From NCBI RefSeq assembly GCF_027409185.1, contig NC_084467.1, positions 14,126,501 to 14,190,500 on the forward strand: 64,000 nt of DNA, read 5' to 3'. Source of the DNA: Cynocephalus volans (Eukaryota; Chordata; Mammalia; Dermoptera; Cynocephalidae). Below, in pieces: positions 1 through 10,430 of the stretch; within the stretch, counting starts at the first letter, position 1; each line of letters starts with the position of its first letter. The position numbers and the translations under genes were made by a program. The notes under the pieces are model-generated. The model saw only the letters and a list, made by a program, of their open reading frames with translations. It was not told the DNA's origin and did not search any database.

Positions 1-655
1 TCTGATACACTTTCCAAGAGCTCCTATGTGTCTTCCTCTAGCTTAGGACTTTGTAACCAGAACTCCAAGGATCTGGAGACTTCCAACATTGACGTGTGAA
101 ATATTATGTGAATGTGCATTTTTCCAGTGAGGGTCCATAACTTCCAGTAGATCTTCGGCGGGCCTAGGACCCAGCATGACTGAAGAACCATTGTCCTGGC
201 TTGAGACCCTGTAGATAACCCCCAGTTTTGATCTGGGATTTTGCAAAAGTGAACAGAATGACAGAGATTCAGGAAAGAGCTCCATGAGTGGGAGAAATGG
301 TCCGTGTGACGGAAGGGACGAGGGGACAGTAAACGGATGAGCTTGGCTGGAGCAGAACGAGTGTTTGGGAACAGTGACAAATGAGGCTGGGGCATTAGAG
401 GGGACCTCAGAGAGTGGGCCGAGGCATTTCTATTTGATTGGAGACATCACGGGAAGCCAGAGGACATTCTGGAGCTGGCAAGTGGCAGCTCGGGAATGAG
501 GTTTGCAGAAAAGTCAGGCAAGAGTGGAAATGAGCTGTGAGGTCAGGGCTCCTCGGACAGCGGATCCAGGGAGCTCCCTGCCCCTCGAAGGGCACCAGCA
601 GAGCCGGCTACCGTCAGAACTATTGCAAAGGAGGAGAGAGCAACGATGCCAGAGG
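1..655. other. Intergenic sequence, no gene recognised
   Basis: Open frames here are short, overlap on both strands and resemble no family I know. No CpG-rich promoter, splice-bounded exon or clear repeat is visible. It may include unrecognised old repeat. Confidence 0.5.
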
Positions 656-860
656 GAGGCAGCCCAGCAAGGGCAGGGTTCTTAGATCTGAAGGTCCCTG
701 GTTTGAACCCCAGCTCTGCCATTTCCTAACTGAGCAATTTCGGGCAAGTAACTTAAACCTTCTTCCGTGCCTAGATTTCTTCCTTGTAAAACAAAAATAA
801 CTGGGCCTGCTTGGTAAGGTCATGAAAAGTCACTTAAGTGAGAAAACAGATCTGAAGTCT
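656..860 (+). repeat. MIR SINE, sense
   Basis: A block reading 'ggtttgaaccccagctctgcc' then 'gggcaagtaacttaaacctt' follows the MIR consensus (tRNA-like part, then the conserved core). It is heavily mutated, as expected for an element that predates placental mammals. The following ~280 bp up to the MER5A-like piece hold a further degraded MIR-like antisense patch near 877-990 and no gene. Confidence 0.8.
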
Positions 861-1144
861 TTAGTCCAGAGTCAAGACTCTCATCAGCACTCAACAATGG
901 TGGGTTCTGTTATCAATCCATCCTATAAACACTTCTCAAAGAAGAGAGGAAAACCAAGGCACAGGGAAGATTTGTACAATCAGAATTAGCAGTGACATCT
1001 ACTAAAGTTGATGCAGGAGCTCATATGTCAAGGGGTTAGTGACAGAAGTGTGACTTCTCTCTGACACATTATGGGAGAAAACACATGCTCCTGATGATGT
1101 TCAAGGTCATATTGATTCTTGGGATTGTGATGGGTGGGGCGCTG

Positions 1145-1265
1145 ATCCAGGTGTTTACAGCACCTCGCAAACTTTAACGCACACAAGAATCACCTGGGAT
1201 CAGGTAAAAGATTCTGATTTTTTGAGGCTGGGGCATGGCCCAGGACCCTGCATGCTAACCATCTC
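1145..1265. repeat. MER5A-like hAT-Charlie DNA transposon fragment
   Basis: The phrase 'aactttaacgcacacaag' followed by 'aatcacctggg' matches the terminal and adjacent part of MER5A as I remember it. The element is truncated on the right, just before the L1 insertion. Confidence 0.7.
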
Positions 1266-1285
1266 CTAGGTGACGCTTTTTAGAG

Positions 1286-1299
1286 TAGCAAGGATTTCT
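1286..1299 (+). repeat. Left target-site duplication of the L1 insertion
   Basis: The 14-mer TAGCAAGGATTTCT is repeated exactly at 3742-3755. The two copies bracket everything from the poly(T) at 1303 to the L1 5' end, so the interior entered as one retrotransposition event. Confidence 0.85.
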
Positions 1300-1319
1300 T
1301 TATTCTTTTTTTTTTTTTT

Positions 1320-1775
1320 GGATATGCCCATTTATTTGTTCAAATAACAAATACATAAACTGAATAACAGACGAATAACAAAATACTCTGTAGAAAGTAG
1401 GGCTTCAAATTTTCACAAAAATTGATGATGTAAAACTTATTAAAATTTACATATTTCATTTTATAATCTGTACAATTATTTGAAATAGCTCTCTAAAGTC
1501 TTCCAAAAGCAAATTAATTTCAACAGAGGAAGATGAATAAACTTGTCAAAGGCAAATTAATTTCTAAGCAAACCAACAAATCCACTTAATAGAAGAAAAT
1601 CAAGAACAGAAATTAAATATCTAAGTTTAGCAACATAAACTGCATAAAAAATCAGTACAACAGAATATAAACACAAGGACACTTCAAAATTTGTGGAAAA
1701 ATAGAATTGAAAGATGATGGAAATCTTTCCAGGAACTTTGTTTGCTTGTTTAGATTTTTCCTGTTTTAGAAAAAA
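1320..1775 (-). other. 3' segment of the L1 insertion, source unclear
   Basis: Read on the minus strand this AT-rich segment ends in AATAAA about 16 bases before the poly(A), a good mRNA-like 3' end. I do not recognise it as a common L1 3' UTR. It holds two near-identical 'gcaaattaattt' words about 40 bp apart. It could be a lineage-specific L1 3' UTR or a non-L1 3' UTR joined by template switching. Confidence 0.45.
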
Positions 1776-1779
1776 AAGA

Positions 1780-2305
1780 CTGAGATCATAGAAAATATGT
1801 TCTCTGACCTCAATAACAGAAGGAAATTTAGAAAACTCACAAATGTGTGGAGATTAAACAGCACTCTCCTCAATAAACGAGTAAAAAGAAAAGTCACAGG
1901 GAAATAAGAGAGTACTTTGAGATAAAAATCAAAGCACAACATATAAAAATGTATAGAATGCAGGGCTCACACAGTGCTTAGAGGAAAATTTATACTTGTA
2001 AAAACCTATAAAACCTATTAAAAATAAGAAAAATCTCAAATCACTAATGTAAACTTCCACCTTCAGAAAATAGATAAAAATATAGCAAACTAAACCAAAA
2101 GCAAATATAAGCAGAAGATAACAAAGATCACAACAGATATATATATAAAATAAGGAATTAAAAAAACAATGGAGCAAATCAACAAAACCAAAAGTTGGTT
2201 CATTAAAAAGATCAACAAAATTTGCAAACCTTTATCTATACTGACCAAGAAAAAGAGAAGGCTGAAATTACTAAAATCAGAAATAAAGCAGGGGCATTAT
2301 TACAT
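1780..2305 (+). mobile_element. L1 ORF2 (reverse transcriptase) fragment, plus orientation
   Basis: Conceptual translation near 2180-2280 gives SWFIKKINKI followed by a basic KKKRR stretch. This matches the L1 ORF2p region just before the reverse-transcriptase core. The frame is interrupted. It is inverted relative to ORF1 in the same insertion. Confidence 0.8.
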
Positions 2306-2369
2306 TGTCATTATGGTTTTTTGTGGTGATGAAATTTAGTTACTTTCTCTCTCTTGTTTGCTTTTTGTT

Positions 2370-3180
2370 CTACCAGTGGGTTTTGTTCTTTCTTGTGTAT
2401 TCATGGTAGTTAATATCATTTTTCAGATTCCAGATGCAGGACTTCCTTGAGGATTTCTTGAAGGGCTGGTCGGGTGGTGGTGAACTCCCACTGGTTTTTT
2501 TGGTCTGGAAAATACACTGTTTTCCCTCATTTCTGAAGGATAACCTTGCTGGGTATAGTATTTTCAGCTGGTAGTTTTTTTCTTTCAGTATTTTGACTAT
2601 ATCATCCCATTTTATTCTAGCCTGTAGAGTTTCTGTTGAGAAATATGTTGTTAGTCTGATGGGGGCTCCCTTATAGGTAACTTGATGCTTTTTTCTTGCT
2701 TTTTTTAAGAGTCTCCCTTTGTCTTTCAGCTTTGGCAGTTTGACTATAAAGTGTCTGGGAGAGAATTTTGGGGGGTTGAATCTGTTTGGAGATCTTTGAG
2801 CCTCCTGGATCTGAAGGTCCATGTCTCTCCCTATACCAGGGAAGTTTTCCATTATTACTTCATTGAATACATTTTCCATGCCTTTTCCTTTCTCCTCCTT
2901 CTGGAACACTCATGATTTGAATGTTTGCACACGTAAGGTTGTCTGCTAGCCCTCTTAAGACTTTCTTCATTTCTTAAAATTCTTTTTTCCCTTTTTTGTC
3001 CTCCTGAATTATTTCAAAAAGACTATTTTCAAGACCAGAAATTCTTTCTTCTGCTTGTTCTAGCCTGCTGCTTAAGCTATTGGCTGTGTTTTTTATTTTG
3101 TTGAGTGAATCTTTCAGTTCCATGAGTTCTGCTACATTATTTTTTAAGGTTTTAATCTCTTTGTAAATTTCCTCCTTCAT
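2370..3180 (-). pseudogene. L1 ORF1p pseudogene
   Basis: Two minus-strand frames make up most of an L1 ORF1 protein, the RNA-binding nucleic-acid chaperone that coats L1 RNA. The upstream piece (3180-2974) is a heptad-rich coiled coil with LEQAEERISGLE. The downstream piece (2909-2370, 179 codons) carries the RRM/C-terminal domain, with ENFPGIGRD, RHFIVKLPK, PIRLTTYFSTETLQAR and ILKEKNYQ. About 65 bp and a frame change separate them, so no intact protein is made. The long surviving frames suggest a moderately young copy. Confidence 0.9.
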
Positions 3181-3189
3181 ATCCTGGAT

Positions 3190-3741
3190 TTTTTTTTCTC
3201 ATTTTATTATGCTATCTAACTGAATCTTCTATCTCAGTGAGTTTTCTCAAGATTGTTGCTCAGAATTCCTTCTCGGTCACTTCAAGGGTTTCCTGCTCTA
3301 TAAGGCCTTGTATTTGAAAATTACTGTATTCTTTTGGTGGTGTCATATTTTCCTGTGTTTTCATATTTCTGGTATCTCTATGTTGATATCTAGTTATCTG
3401 GTAGAGCAGATACTTCTTCCTTTATTCTGGAATGGGTTTTGAGGAGAGAGACATCCTCTTCTTTTTTCAGTCTCCACTGGTGACTCTCCTGTGTCAAGGC
3501 AGTTGAGTGTGGGCTGCCTGCACAGTGTCTGTGGCTGCTGCTGTGGTGTTGAGCTGTTTTATTGGCAGCCGTGGCTGTGGTGGTGGCTGTGGTGGGCCAC
3601 CTGCATGCAAGTAGTGTTTTCAGTGTGCTCTCTTGCCTGCTTCTGGGTGGAGGGGTCTGTGGCCTTTGGTTCCTTGCCTAGAACCCTGGGCATGCTCTCT
3701 TGCCTGCTTCTGGGTGGAGGGGGCTACAGCCCTCAGCCAAA
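3190..3741 (-). mobile_element. L1 ORF1 N-terminus and 5' UTR with repeated promoter unit
   Basis: Base composition shifts from T-rich ORF1 sequence to G/T-rich 5' UTR towards the right. A 30-bp word occurs at 3626-3655 and again at 3693-3722, 67 bp apart. That pattern fits internal repeats in an L1 5' UTR. The presence of 5' UTR means reverse transcription reached or nearly reached the 5' end despite the internal loss. Confidence 0.65.
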
Positions 3742-3755
3742 TAGCAAGGATTTCT
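3742..3755 (+). repeat. Right target-site duplication of the L1 insertion
   Basis: Exact second copy of TAGCAAGGATTTCT. Removing 1300-3755 restores continuity between the upstream unique sequence and the MIR that follows. Confidence 0.85.
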
Positions 3756-3985
3756 AAAGAATGGCTTTGTGGTAAAACACACTTGACCTTTGGCAAGGCA
3801 CTGAGCCTCAGTTTCTTCATCTGTAGAACAGGTAGATCTTACCAACCTTGCAGGGCTCCTGTGGAGTTTAAAGAAGATGGTGTCTGCAGCCTTGGCTGCA
3901 GAGTGTGCACCCAGAAAATACTGGCTCTTGTCATTATTATTACTATTACTGTTGGCTCTGAGTCTGCTGTGAAAGTTTATCTCTG
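3756..3985 (+). repeat. MIR SINE, sense
   Basis: The words 'gcctcagtttcttcatctg' then 'gaacaggtag' and a terminal 'cattattattactattac' follow the MIR core and 3' tail. The element was already present when the L1 landed at its left edge. Confidence 0.8.
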
Positions 3986-4449
3986 TATGCAGGCAGGATT
4001 CACTGCCACGTACTCAAACCTCAGGAAGCTTCCTTTGCCTCAACTCCTTCCACCCCAGGAGAAATAATCAGAATGCATCCTGCCATCTCAAATGACTCCC
4101 ATGAATTGTTTCACATTCAATTTCCCCATCAAATTCACAGGCATGTGTCACATGCCATTATTCCACTTCCTAATGGTCTGTGTGGTGGCAATCCTAAGTA
4201 GGACATTTCTTCATGACCTTGGCATTCCCAAGTCTTTGAAACCCCCTTTCCAGGCCAGACCCCTTTTCAGGCAGCTGCAGCATGCTTTGCCCTCTCCAAA
4301 ATCCTGACATCACCTGCCCCTGGCCTCTGCTCATCCTAGAATGTAAAGGAACAACAGTAACATGTCTCTTTGGAGAATGTCACTGGTCCTTCCTTGGGTT
4401 CCATGGAGGTGAACTTTGGCAGCAGGCAGCAGGGCGGGCTGGATGGGTG

Positions 4450-4660
4450 CAGAATTCAAGGTCAAAGAGAGGATTGTTTTGAGTCTGACCCGCATGACAC
4501 CCACAAGCTGTGGAACCTTGGATGAGGAAGACACCTCATCCCTTGGGAGCCTCAATGTCCTCATCTATAAAATGGGATAACACAGCCACTTAGGGTGGTA
4601 GAATCAAAGTGCCCGGGCAAGGGCTTTGCCCTTAATAACTATGACAGCTGTTTGTTGAGA
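4450..4660 (+). repeat. MIR SINE, sense
   Basis: The words 'caatgtcctcatctataaa' and 'atgggataacac' match the MIR core. It is old and diverged. The preceding 3985-4450 stretch is unique with no gene seen. Confidence 0.75.
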
Positions 4661-5424
4661 TCATGTGAATGGATGGCTTGTTGGGATGCCTTGGAATTAA
4701 TGGCCTGGCACTTGGTCTCAGCAGGAGGCATTCCCTGTAGAGTGCACCACAGTTCCCATCTGGCCTCACCTTTGTAGATTTAGGATCCTGATTGAGTTGG
4801 CATCCTCAGCAGAATTACTCCTGTGCCAGCATGGCCCTAGACAGACTGGAACAGGAGCCTGGGGGTGACAAAACCAGGGTGGGGGGCTAAATGATATATT
4901 CACAGCCTGGTAAGGCACAGCACTGACCTACCTGAGAGATGCAGGGTTTGGGGGACCCTTGCAATGCTAAACATTGACTTCTAGCTCATGAATGGTGGGG
5001 AGAATGGAAGGGGTTCTGGAGGAATGGCAGCCAGGCTGATGGGGCTGGGCAGGGTTCTTTACCAATCAGAATGGACATATTGAGCATTTGAACCACCGGT
5101 GTGAATGGAGCAGTGCACACCTGCTGGGGGTGCAGCCCCAGGATGCTGACCATAAGGCCCAACATATGTCAAGGAGAGTTTACCCAAGACAGGGCCCCCA
5201 GGCAAGTGTGAAAAACCACCACCAAATACTTAGTGAGCACCACTGAGATAAACAGGAGTTCAGCCTTGATCTTCCTCTTCCACCCCCAGGCCCAGCCAGA
5301 TGCCCTGTGTTCTAGTCCAGCTAGACTGGACCCTTTCTCTAGGCCTCATCCTTCCCATTGGTCCGATGAGGATCCATTTATCTCTGATCCTTCTGGCCTC
5401 AACAGGTCCACACCCTCCCTCACG
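4661..5424. other. Intergenic sequence, nothing recognised
   Basis: Mixed-composition unique sequence. Frames up to about 145 codons just to its right arise from C-rich and GT-rich DNA and are not convincing genes. Confidence 0.5.
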
Positions 5425-5511
5425 AGTGTGTGGGTGTGTGTCTGTGCATGCATACACGTGCACACAGGTGTGTGCATGTGGGTGCATGTACGTGCATGGT
5501 GCGTGTGTGTG
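5425..5511 (+). repeat. Degenerate TG-rich alternating purine/pyrimidine tract
   Basis: Runs of gtgtgt, gtgcatg and cacacg alternate purine and pyrimidine for most of about 85 bp. This is a decayed (TG)n microsatellite that creates low-complexity frames on both strands. Confidence 0.8.
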
Positions 5512-7125
5512 TAAAAGGCCACACACCTCCCCACCTCCCTCTCTGAGGTCTCCACCCTTCTCTGCACACACACCTCCCCTCCCGAGGTGCCCGCACCTGC
5601 TGTCTCCCAGCCTCCTGCCCTCCACTCAGGGCCCCACCTGCCACACCCTCCTGGAGTCACCTCCACCTTGGAAAACACAGACCCTTTGGGCTGAGCAGAC
5701 CAGCGCCAGGCACTGGCACAGTGGAATGCAAAGCTAGTAGCAGGAAGATGGGTCTGTTTATTTGCATGGCACGCATTTGTCTCTGTTTGTCTCTGTTTTT
5801 TCCACCCCCTGAGCCACCCGAAGACTTCTCAATTTATTCTGCCCGCACAGAGACCAGATTGGCAGCGCGCACGCACATTCACAGAAGCCCAATATAGACT
5901 TCCAATTATCTTTTAATTTTACTCCTGTCTTCATTTGTTCATTTCACTTTTTCTAAACAGGAACTGAGGGGAAAAAAAGAAAAAGAAAAACACTGTAATT
6001 TATGGAGTTTGAAGTCAGCTAGCAGGACCGTTGTGTTCACCTGCTGGGTGGAATGAGACCTCAGGGTAGAGCCAAAAGCTCACTTCCCGCCTGCCCCACA
6101 AGGGAAGCGGCCGTCTCTTAGGGGCCCCGAAGTTCCTGCTCTTCTGTCCTTTTCTGTTCTTCTGTCTATATTAACCATGTTTCCTTATTTTCTACATACC
6201 TGATGCTCTAGAGTCCGGGACCTCTCTGACCAGGGAGGGACTGCCCCTCCCAGGGTTAGCTAGTTCCTAGAGACAGCAATGACTCACCCAGGAGTGTACA
6301 TTTCATATGCAAACCAACCAAGCCAGAGCCCAGACCCCCAACCACCTTCTTTATCAGGCTCTCAAGGGCACTCACGCTCTATTCCCCTGCCCTAATCATG
6401 CCAGGCCCAGGTGTCAGACAAGTAAAGACAGACAGGAGCTTGCTGAAATTATTCACACCAGCCAATCCTAAACCTGCTTACCCTGCCTCTCCCATTTCTT
6501 CCCCCAAAACCACAGTAGAGACTCCCCCTTGCTCCCTCTGCCTCCCGGCCACCCCTGGTGCATGCCCCGTGTTGCCCTGCGTGGCATGTGCCCCCTCCTC
6601 TTGGGAACTGTGAGTTACAAACTATCTTTTCAATAGCAGTCAGCTCCTGATCTATTGGCCTCACCATACCTGAATAAATATTAAAACCTACGTTTTAAAA
6701 CGATCTCTTAAGAGGCTTTGTTTGCTGAGAACTGGGATGGAGGGTGGGCAGAGGAAGCCTCCGTGAATGAAGGCGTCCTCTGTGCTCAGCTGCTTTGCAC
6801 ATGATAGTTCTGCCCTTAAACAAGGGAAGGTCACAGGAAGTGCCACGCCAGGATTCAAATCAGGGTCAGCTGACACCCACCCCCCACGCTCGCCCTGCAC
6901 CGAGCCCCGAGTTCCAGTCCGGAGGTCTCATACTTCATCACAGCCCTATGTCCCCCCCCTACTCCTCATCCTTGCTATTTCCCCCTTCTTGGCCATCCCG
7001 GTTTCTGCCACATCAAATGTCCTCTTCTCTGTCCCTTGTCCCATCCTGGTGCAGGGACTCTTGTTTCACTCCCCCATGGGAACCCTTTCACCCCACCATC
7101 TCCTTGCCCAGCATCTTTTTCCCCA
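5512..7125. other. Intergenic sequence; AT-rich possibly conserved block at 5740-5960
   Basis: C-rich unique DNA surrounds a block with 'tttatttgcatg' (octamer-like ATTTGCAT) and 'ccaattatctttt'. It is non-repetitive as far as I can tell and could be a regulatory element, but no conservation can be computed here. No gene is supported. Confidence 0.4.
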
Positions 7126-7129
7126 ACTG

Positions 7130-7360
7130 GACCACAGACTCCATGGGTCCAGAGCCATGGCTGTCCCCTTACCCTGTACCACTGCACCCTAGCATGTGGC
7201 CTGGTACATGGTAAGCACCTAGTAAATCTCTGTTGAATCAATCATTCAGTCAATCAGTCTATGCCCCTCTTCTGCCTTTAACGATACCCAATTCTAAGCT
7301 CTTCTTTCTGGAATGCTTTTTCCTGACCTCTCTTCTGATAAATCACCTCACTGATTTCTC
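7130..7360 (+). repeat. L2 LINE 3' end, sense
   Basis: The words 'gtggcctggtacatggtaag' and 'cacctagtaaatctctgttg' followed by 'aatcaatcattcagtcaatc' match the L2 3' terminus. A second L2-like patch, 'tctggaatgctttttcct', follows at about 7310. Confidence 0.75.
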
Positions 7361-7895
7361 CTTTGTGATAGATGTGGCTTGATCATATAGGCATATGCCC
7401 TGTCTTCTGGGCTGGGGACAAGAGTTCCCCTGGGCTGGGACTGTGACTTCTGCTTCCAGTGATCCTCCCACCTTCCTCCCCCATGCCCTCCCCAGGCTGG
7501 TTTGTGTACAACCTGCACCCAGCATCATCGGTTCCAGTGGAAAGACTGATTGTCTGATTGAAAAGTTGATGCTGGGGCAACAGGGAGAGGGTTCAGGGGA
7601 CAGTGGAGACTTTATGGGGTGGGAAGCAGCACTTCAAAGGGGCTGAGACCCTGCTCACTTGGTGGCATCTGAGAGGACAATGCCAGATCACATCTCACCA
7701 AGGGGGCATGCCACATCTCCCCTCTCCATGTGTACAGGAGCTCCGAAGCTACCCCTACAACTGGAATGGTAGTGTGGCCACTGAGGGACCCCTCATCCGA
7801 CCCCTCATCCACCTCCTCATCACCGCTGGACAGATTATGTTTATTACCCTTAATGCCTCATCCTCTTCTTCCCAGAGGAAGACAGTGGTCTGTGC
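7361..7895. other. Intergenic sequence, nothing recognised
   Basis: Unique DNA; overlapping short frames on both strands without recognisable domains. Confidence 0.45.
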
Positions 7896-8035
7896 AGCCA
7901 GCCATGTGACATTGGTAAGTCTCTCTGAGCCTCAGTTTCCTCACCTGTAAAATGGGGTGATACTAATACCCACCACTCCAGATTACTGGGAAGATTAAAC
8001 CATTTTACTTATGCAAAGCACCCAGCACTTCATTC
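7896..8035 (+). repeat. MIR SINE, sense
   Basis: A well-kept core: 'gagcctcagtttcctcacct' then 'gtaaaatggggtgata', ending in 'gcaaagcacccagcac'. Confidence 0.85.
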
Positions 8036-8139
8036 CCATTCTCTGTTACTCACCTTGGTCCTACAGCGAGCCACGGCTCACCAACCCCACCACCCAGGAG
8101 TAAGAGGGATTTTCAGCAGACAGGTAGAAAAGCTAACTT

Positions 8140-8285
8140 ATTTTGCATTTCTAGACCCACTGAATCTCCTGAGGTGATTGTTAAGAATGAAGGTGTCCTA
8201 GAACTTACCCCAAACCTATTGAATCAGAACGTTTTGGGGGGCAAAGAATTCTTGGAAATCTGCATTTCTAACAATCACTCCCAGT
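8140..8285. repeat. MER5A-like DNA transposon fragment
   Basis: The words 'cctattgaatcagaac' and 'aatctgcatttctaacaa' match internal MER5A sequence in the orientation opposite to the copy at 1145. Confidence 0.7.
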
Positions 8286-8289
8286 AATT

Positions 8290-9340
8290 CTTGTGCCTAT
8301 TAGATCGACAATCATCACCATGATGGAAAGACAGGGAACCCAGGAATCCCCTCTTGCCAGTCATCAGGGGGACAGGCTGAATTCCTGACAAGTCCCATCT
8401 GTTGGTGAATCCGGGTCTATAAAATGCTGGAGGCTGCAAACAAGGATTGAAATCCCCCATTTACAAACAAACTGACAGAACCTTGGAGGTCCAGTTACCG
8501 TCACCAGAAAAAGTGGGTAACAATTGTCTTTCTCCCAAAAGGGACTGTGAGCATTTGAGGAGATCCATCCAAGTGGCCACCCCAAGTCCACTCAGCAGAA
8601 AGGCTCAATTCGTGCTGGCTACTGTCCCAATTACACAGGGCCCCATGGAAGCCTTAGGGTCCAAAGTTGAGCCAGGGACTGTCTCTGTCCTCAGAGATTT
8701 AGAATCCAGTGGGAGAACAGATACTGTGTACAATGCACTTTGTGGTGCAGCAGAAAGAACAAGAGACCCAAAGAAGGGAAAGATGGTCTCGGAGGCATAC
8801 AAAAGAAGGCCCAGGAGACACACCCTTTGACCCGGCTCTGAAGGGCTAGAGGGATGTCCACTAGCAAAGACGAGGGTGGTCTTGCCTGCCCAGCCCAGAG
8901 GTGGCAAAGTTGGGCATGCTAGGCAGCAACCAGGAGATAAATCTGGAAGGGTAAACTGAGGCTAGCACATAGAGATCTGGGAATACCAGCATAAGGAGTC
9001 AGAATTTTCTCATAGAGTCAAAGACTTCAAAGCCAAATTCCTCCCAAGTATGTGTTTTCATTAAGTGGTTTCTATTTTTGTTTTTCAATTCAATGCCAAC
9101 ACTTAAAAATTGAGAGTGATCACATCAATCCCTGGATTCTAAGCTTCTCCAGCACAGTGCGAGGACCAGGCAGTGCTGGGCCAGCACGCAGGTGCCGTCA
9201 GCTGGGCAGGTCTAGCTTGCTGCCTTTACCTGCCCTGCCCCAGAGACAGTGCGAGTTCAAGACCCCACACTGGCCTTTAAGGACCCTTGGAGGACCTTGG
9301 TCAGGGGAGGAGCAGAACTAGGTCTGTGCTTTAGAAGTTC
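8290..9340. other. Intergenic sequence, nothing recognised
   Basis: Unique sequence. Opposing frames of 100-127 codons overlap between 8447 and 8907 and show no domain or homology I can name, so I do not call them genes. Confidence 0.45.
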
Positions 9341-9344
9341 CCAG

Positions 9345-9595
9345 TGATGACGATTAATAATAGCAATGCTGACACCAACAGTGAGAAGGAATTGATCAGC
9401 TCATGTTTGCTGAGCTCTTACAACTGTGGTTCTGCCCCCAGTGCTGCCCACACATTAACCCATTTTAACAGCCTGAGGAGGTACGTAGGCTGTCATCCGC
9501 CACTTATCAGATAAGGAAAAGGAGGCACAGAGAGGTGAAGTCACTTGCCTAAGTTCACACAGTTGGTAAGTGGCAGAACCAGGTAGTGTGGATCC
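9345..9595 (-). repeat. MIR SINE, antisense
   Basis: Reads as the complement of MIR: 'attaacccattttaacagcc', 'aggcacagagaggtgaagtc' and 'acttgcctaagttcacac'. Confidence 0.85.
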
Positions 9596-10430
9596 AGGAC
9601 CCACCGCACCGGTGATATGGAAAGGAGGTGTTGGTGGGTGTTGGTGGGGTGTGGGTCTTCCCTCAGCCTCTTGCCAGTGGGTGGCTGTCCGGTTTTGAGG
9701 GGGAAGATATGTCCCATGTTCCATGTCTAACCCTGATCTGGGTACGAATGCAATGCGTTTTTCCAGACTGCTCAGCGAGGCTGCTTTCTCTTCACAAACT
9801 TGTCAGGCAGGGAAGGAGGGCAGAGGCATTCAAGGGCTGGGTCAGGTGGCTTGGCTCCTGCCTCCCCTGCTAGGTCCCCTGCTTGACCAGCTAAATGCCA
9901 ACCCTACCACGGGGATGAGCAGACCTCAACAGGAACAATCCCAGCCCCACCTACTGTGGCTCCACCTGCCCCATGACTCATCACACCCAAGTCTCCAAGT
10001 CTGGTGGATTTGCAAAAGAGAAAATAAAGCACCCAGACAAAGAATAACCAACCCTGTGCATTTCCTGGCATCGGGTGACTGTTTGGTTAAGAGCTTCCTC
10101 CCTCTTTGTGTACCCGCTGGACACTCCTAACATCCCCCAGCTGCTGGCCATAGAGCTGGCTCGGGTCGCTGATCACCAGCTCGGCCCCTGGGCAGGCCTC
10201 CCCACCCCCCACCACCAGTGAAGGCCAGAGCTGAGATCTGCCAACCCCGGGCCCCGGTGGCTGCCCTCTGTTAGCTCAAAGTCACCTTTGCTCCAACTCC
10301 TCAGCTGGCTAGCCAGAGCCAGTCCAGAACTCCCTCCTGCTCAGCTTGGCAGGATCCAGGAACCGGTCACTATTAGGCAATCGTTAATCAGATTCTTTAC
10401 ATTCCTCAGCCCCAGGTCGGCTGGAAAAGC
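9596..10430 (+). promoter_or_regulatory. Upstream region of KLHDC7A, promoter not resolved
   Basis: Unique sequence leading to the ATG. An in-frame TAG at 10374-10376 precedes the chosen start. No clear TATA box or CpG island is seen. A GTTAATC word at 10383 resembles half of an HNF1 site, which is only suggestive. The transcription start cannot be placed from sequence alone. Confidence 0.35.

Larger units (their letters stand above)
1300..3741 (-). mobile_element. Rearranged L1 insertion with 14-bp target duplication
   Basis: The interior starts at the left with a poly(T) run, which is the 3' end of a minus-strand retrocopy. It ends at the right in GC-richer L1 5' UTR-like sequence. Between them lie an ORF1 reading minus (2370-3180) and an ORF2 piece reading plus (about 1780-2305). 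At 2.44 kb it is far shorter than a 6-kb L1, so most of ORF2 is missing. The exact flanking duplication shows this is one insertion site, not adjacent independent elements. The inverted ORF2 piece implies rearrangement during or after insertion. Confidence 0.85.

Noticed and set aside
2370..3180. Possible functional L1 ORF1 protein gene
   Set aside because: The coiled coil and RNA-binding parts are in separate frames, and ORF2 is mostly absent and inverted.
5233..5737. Overlapping ORFs of 90-145 codons on both strands
   Set aside because: They are produced by the TG-rich tract and C-rich DNA. Products are Cys/His/Thr-Pro low complexity with no family resemblance.
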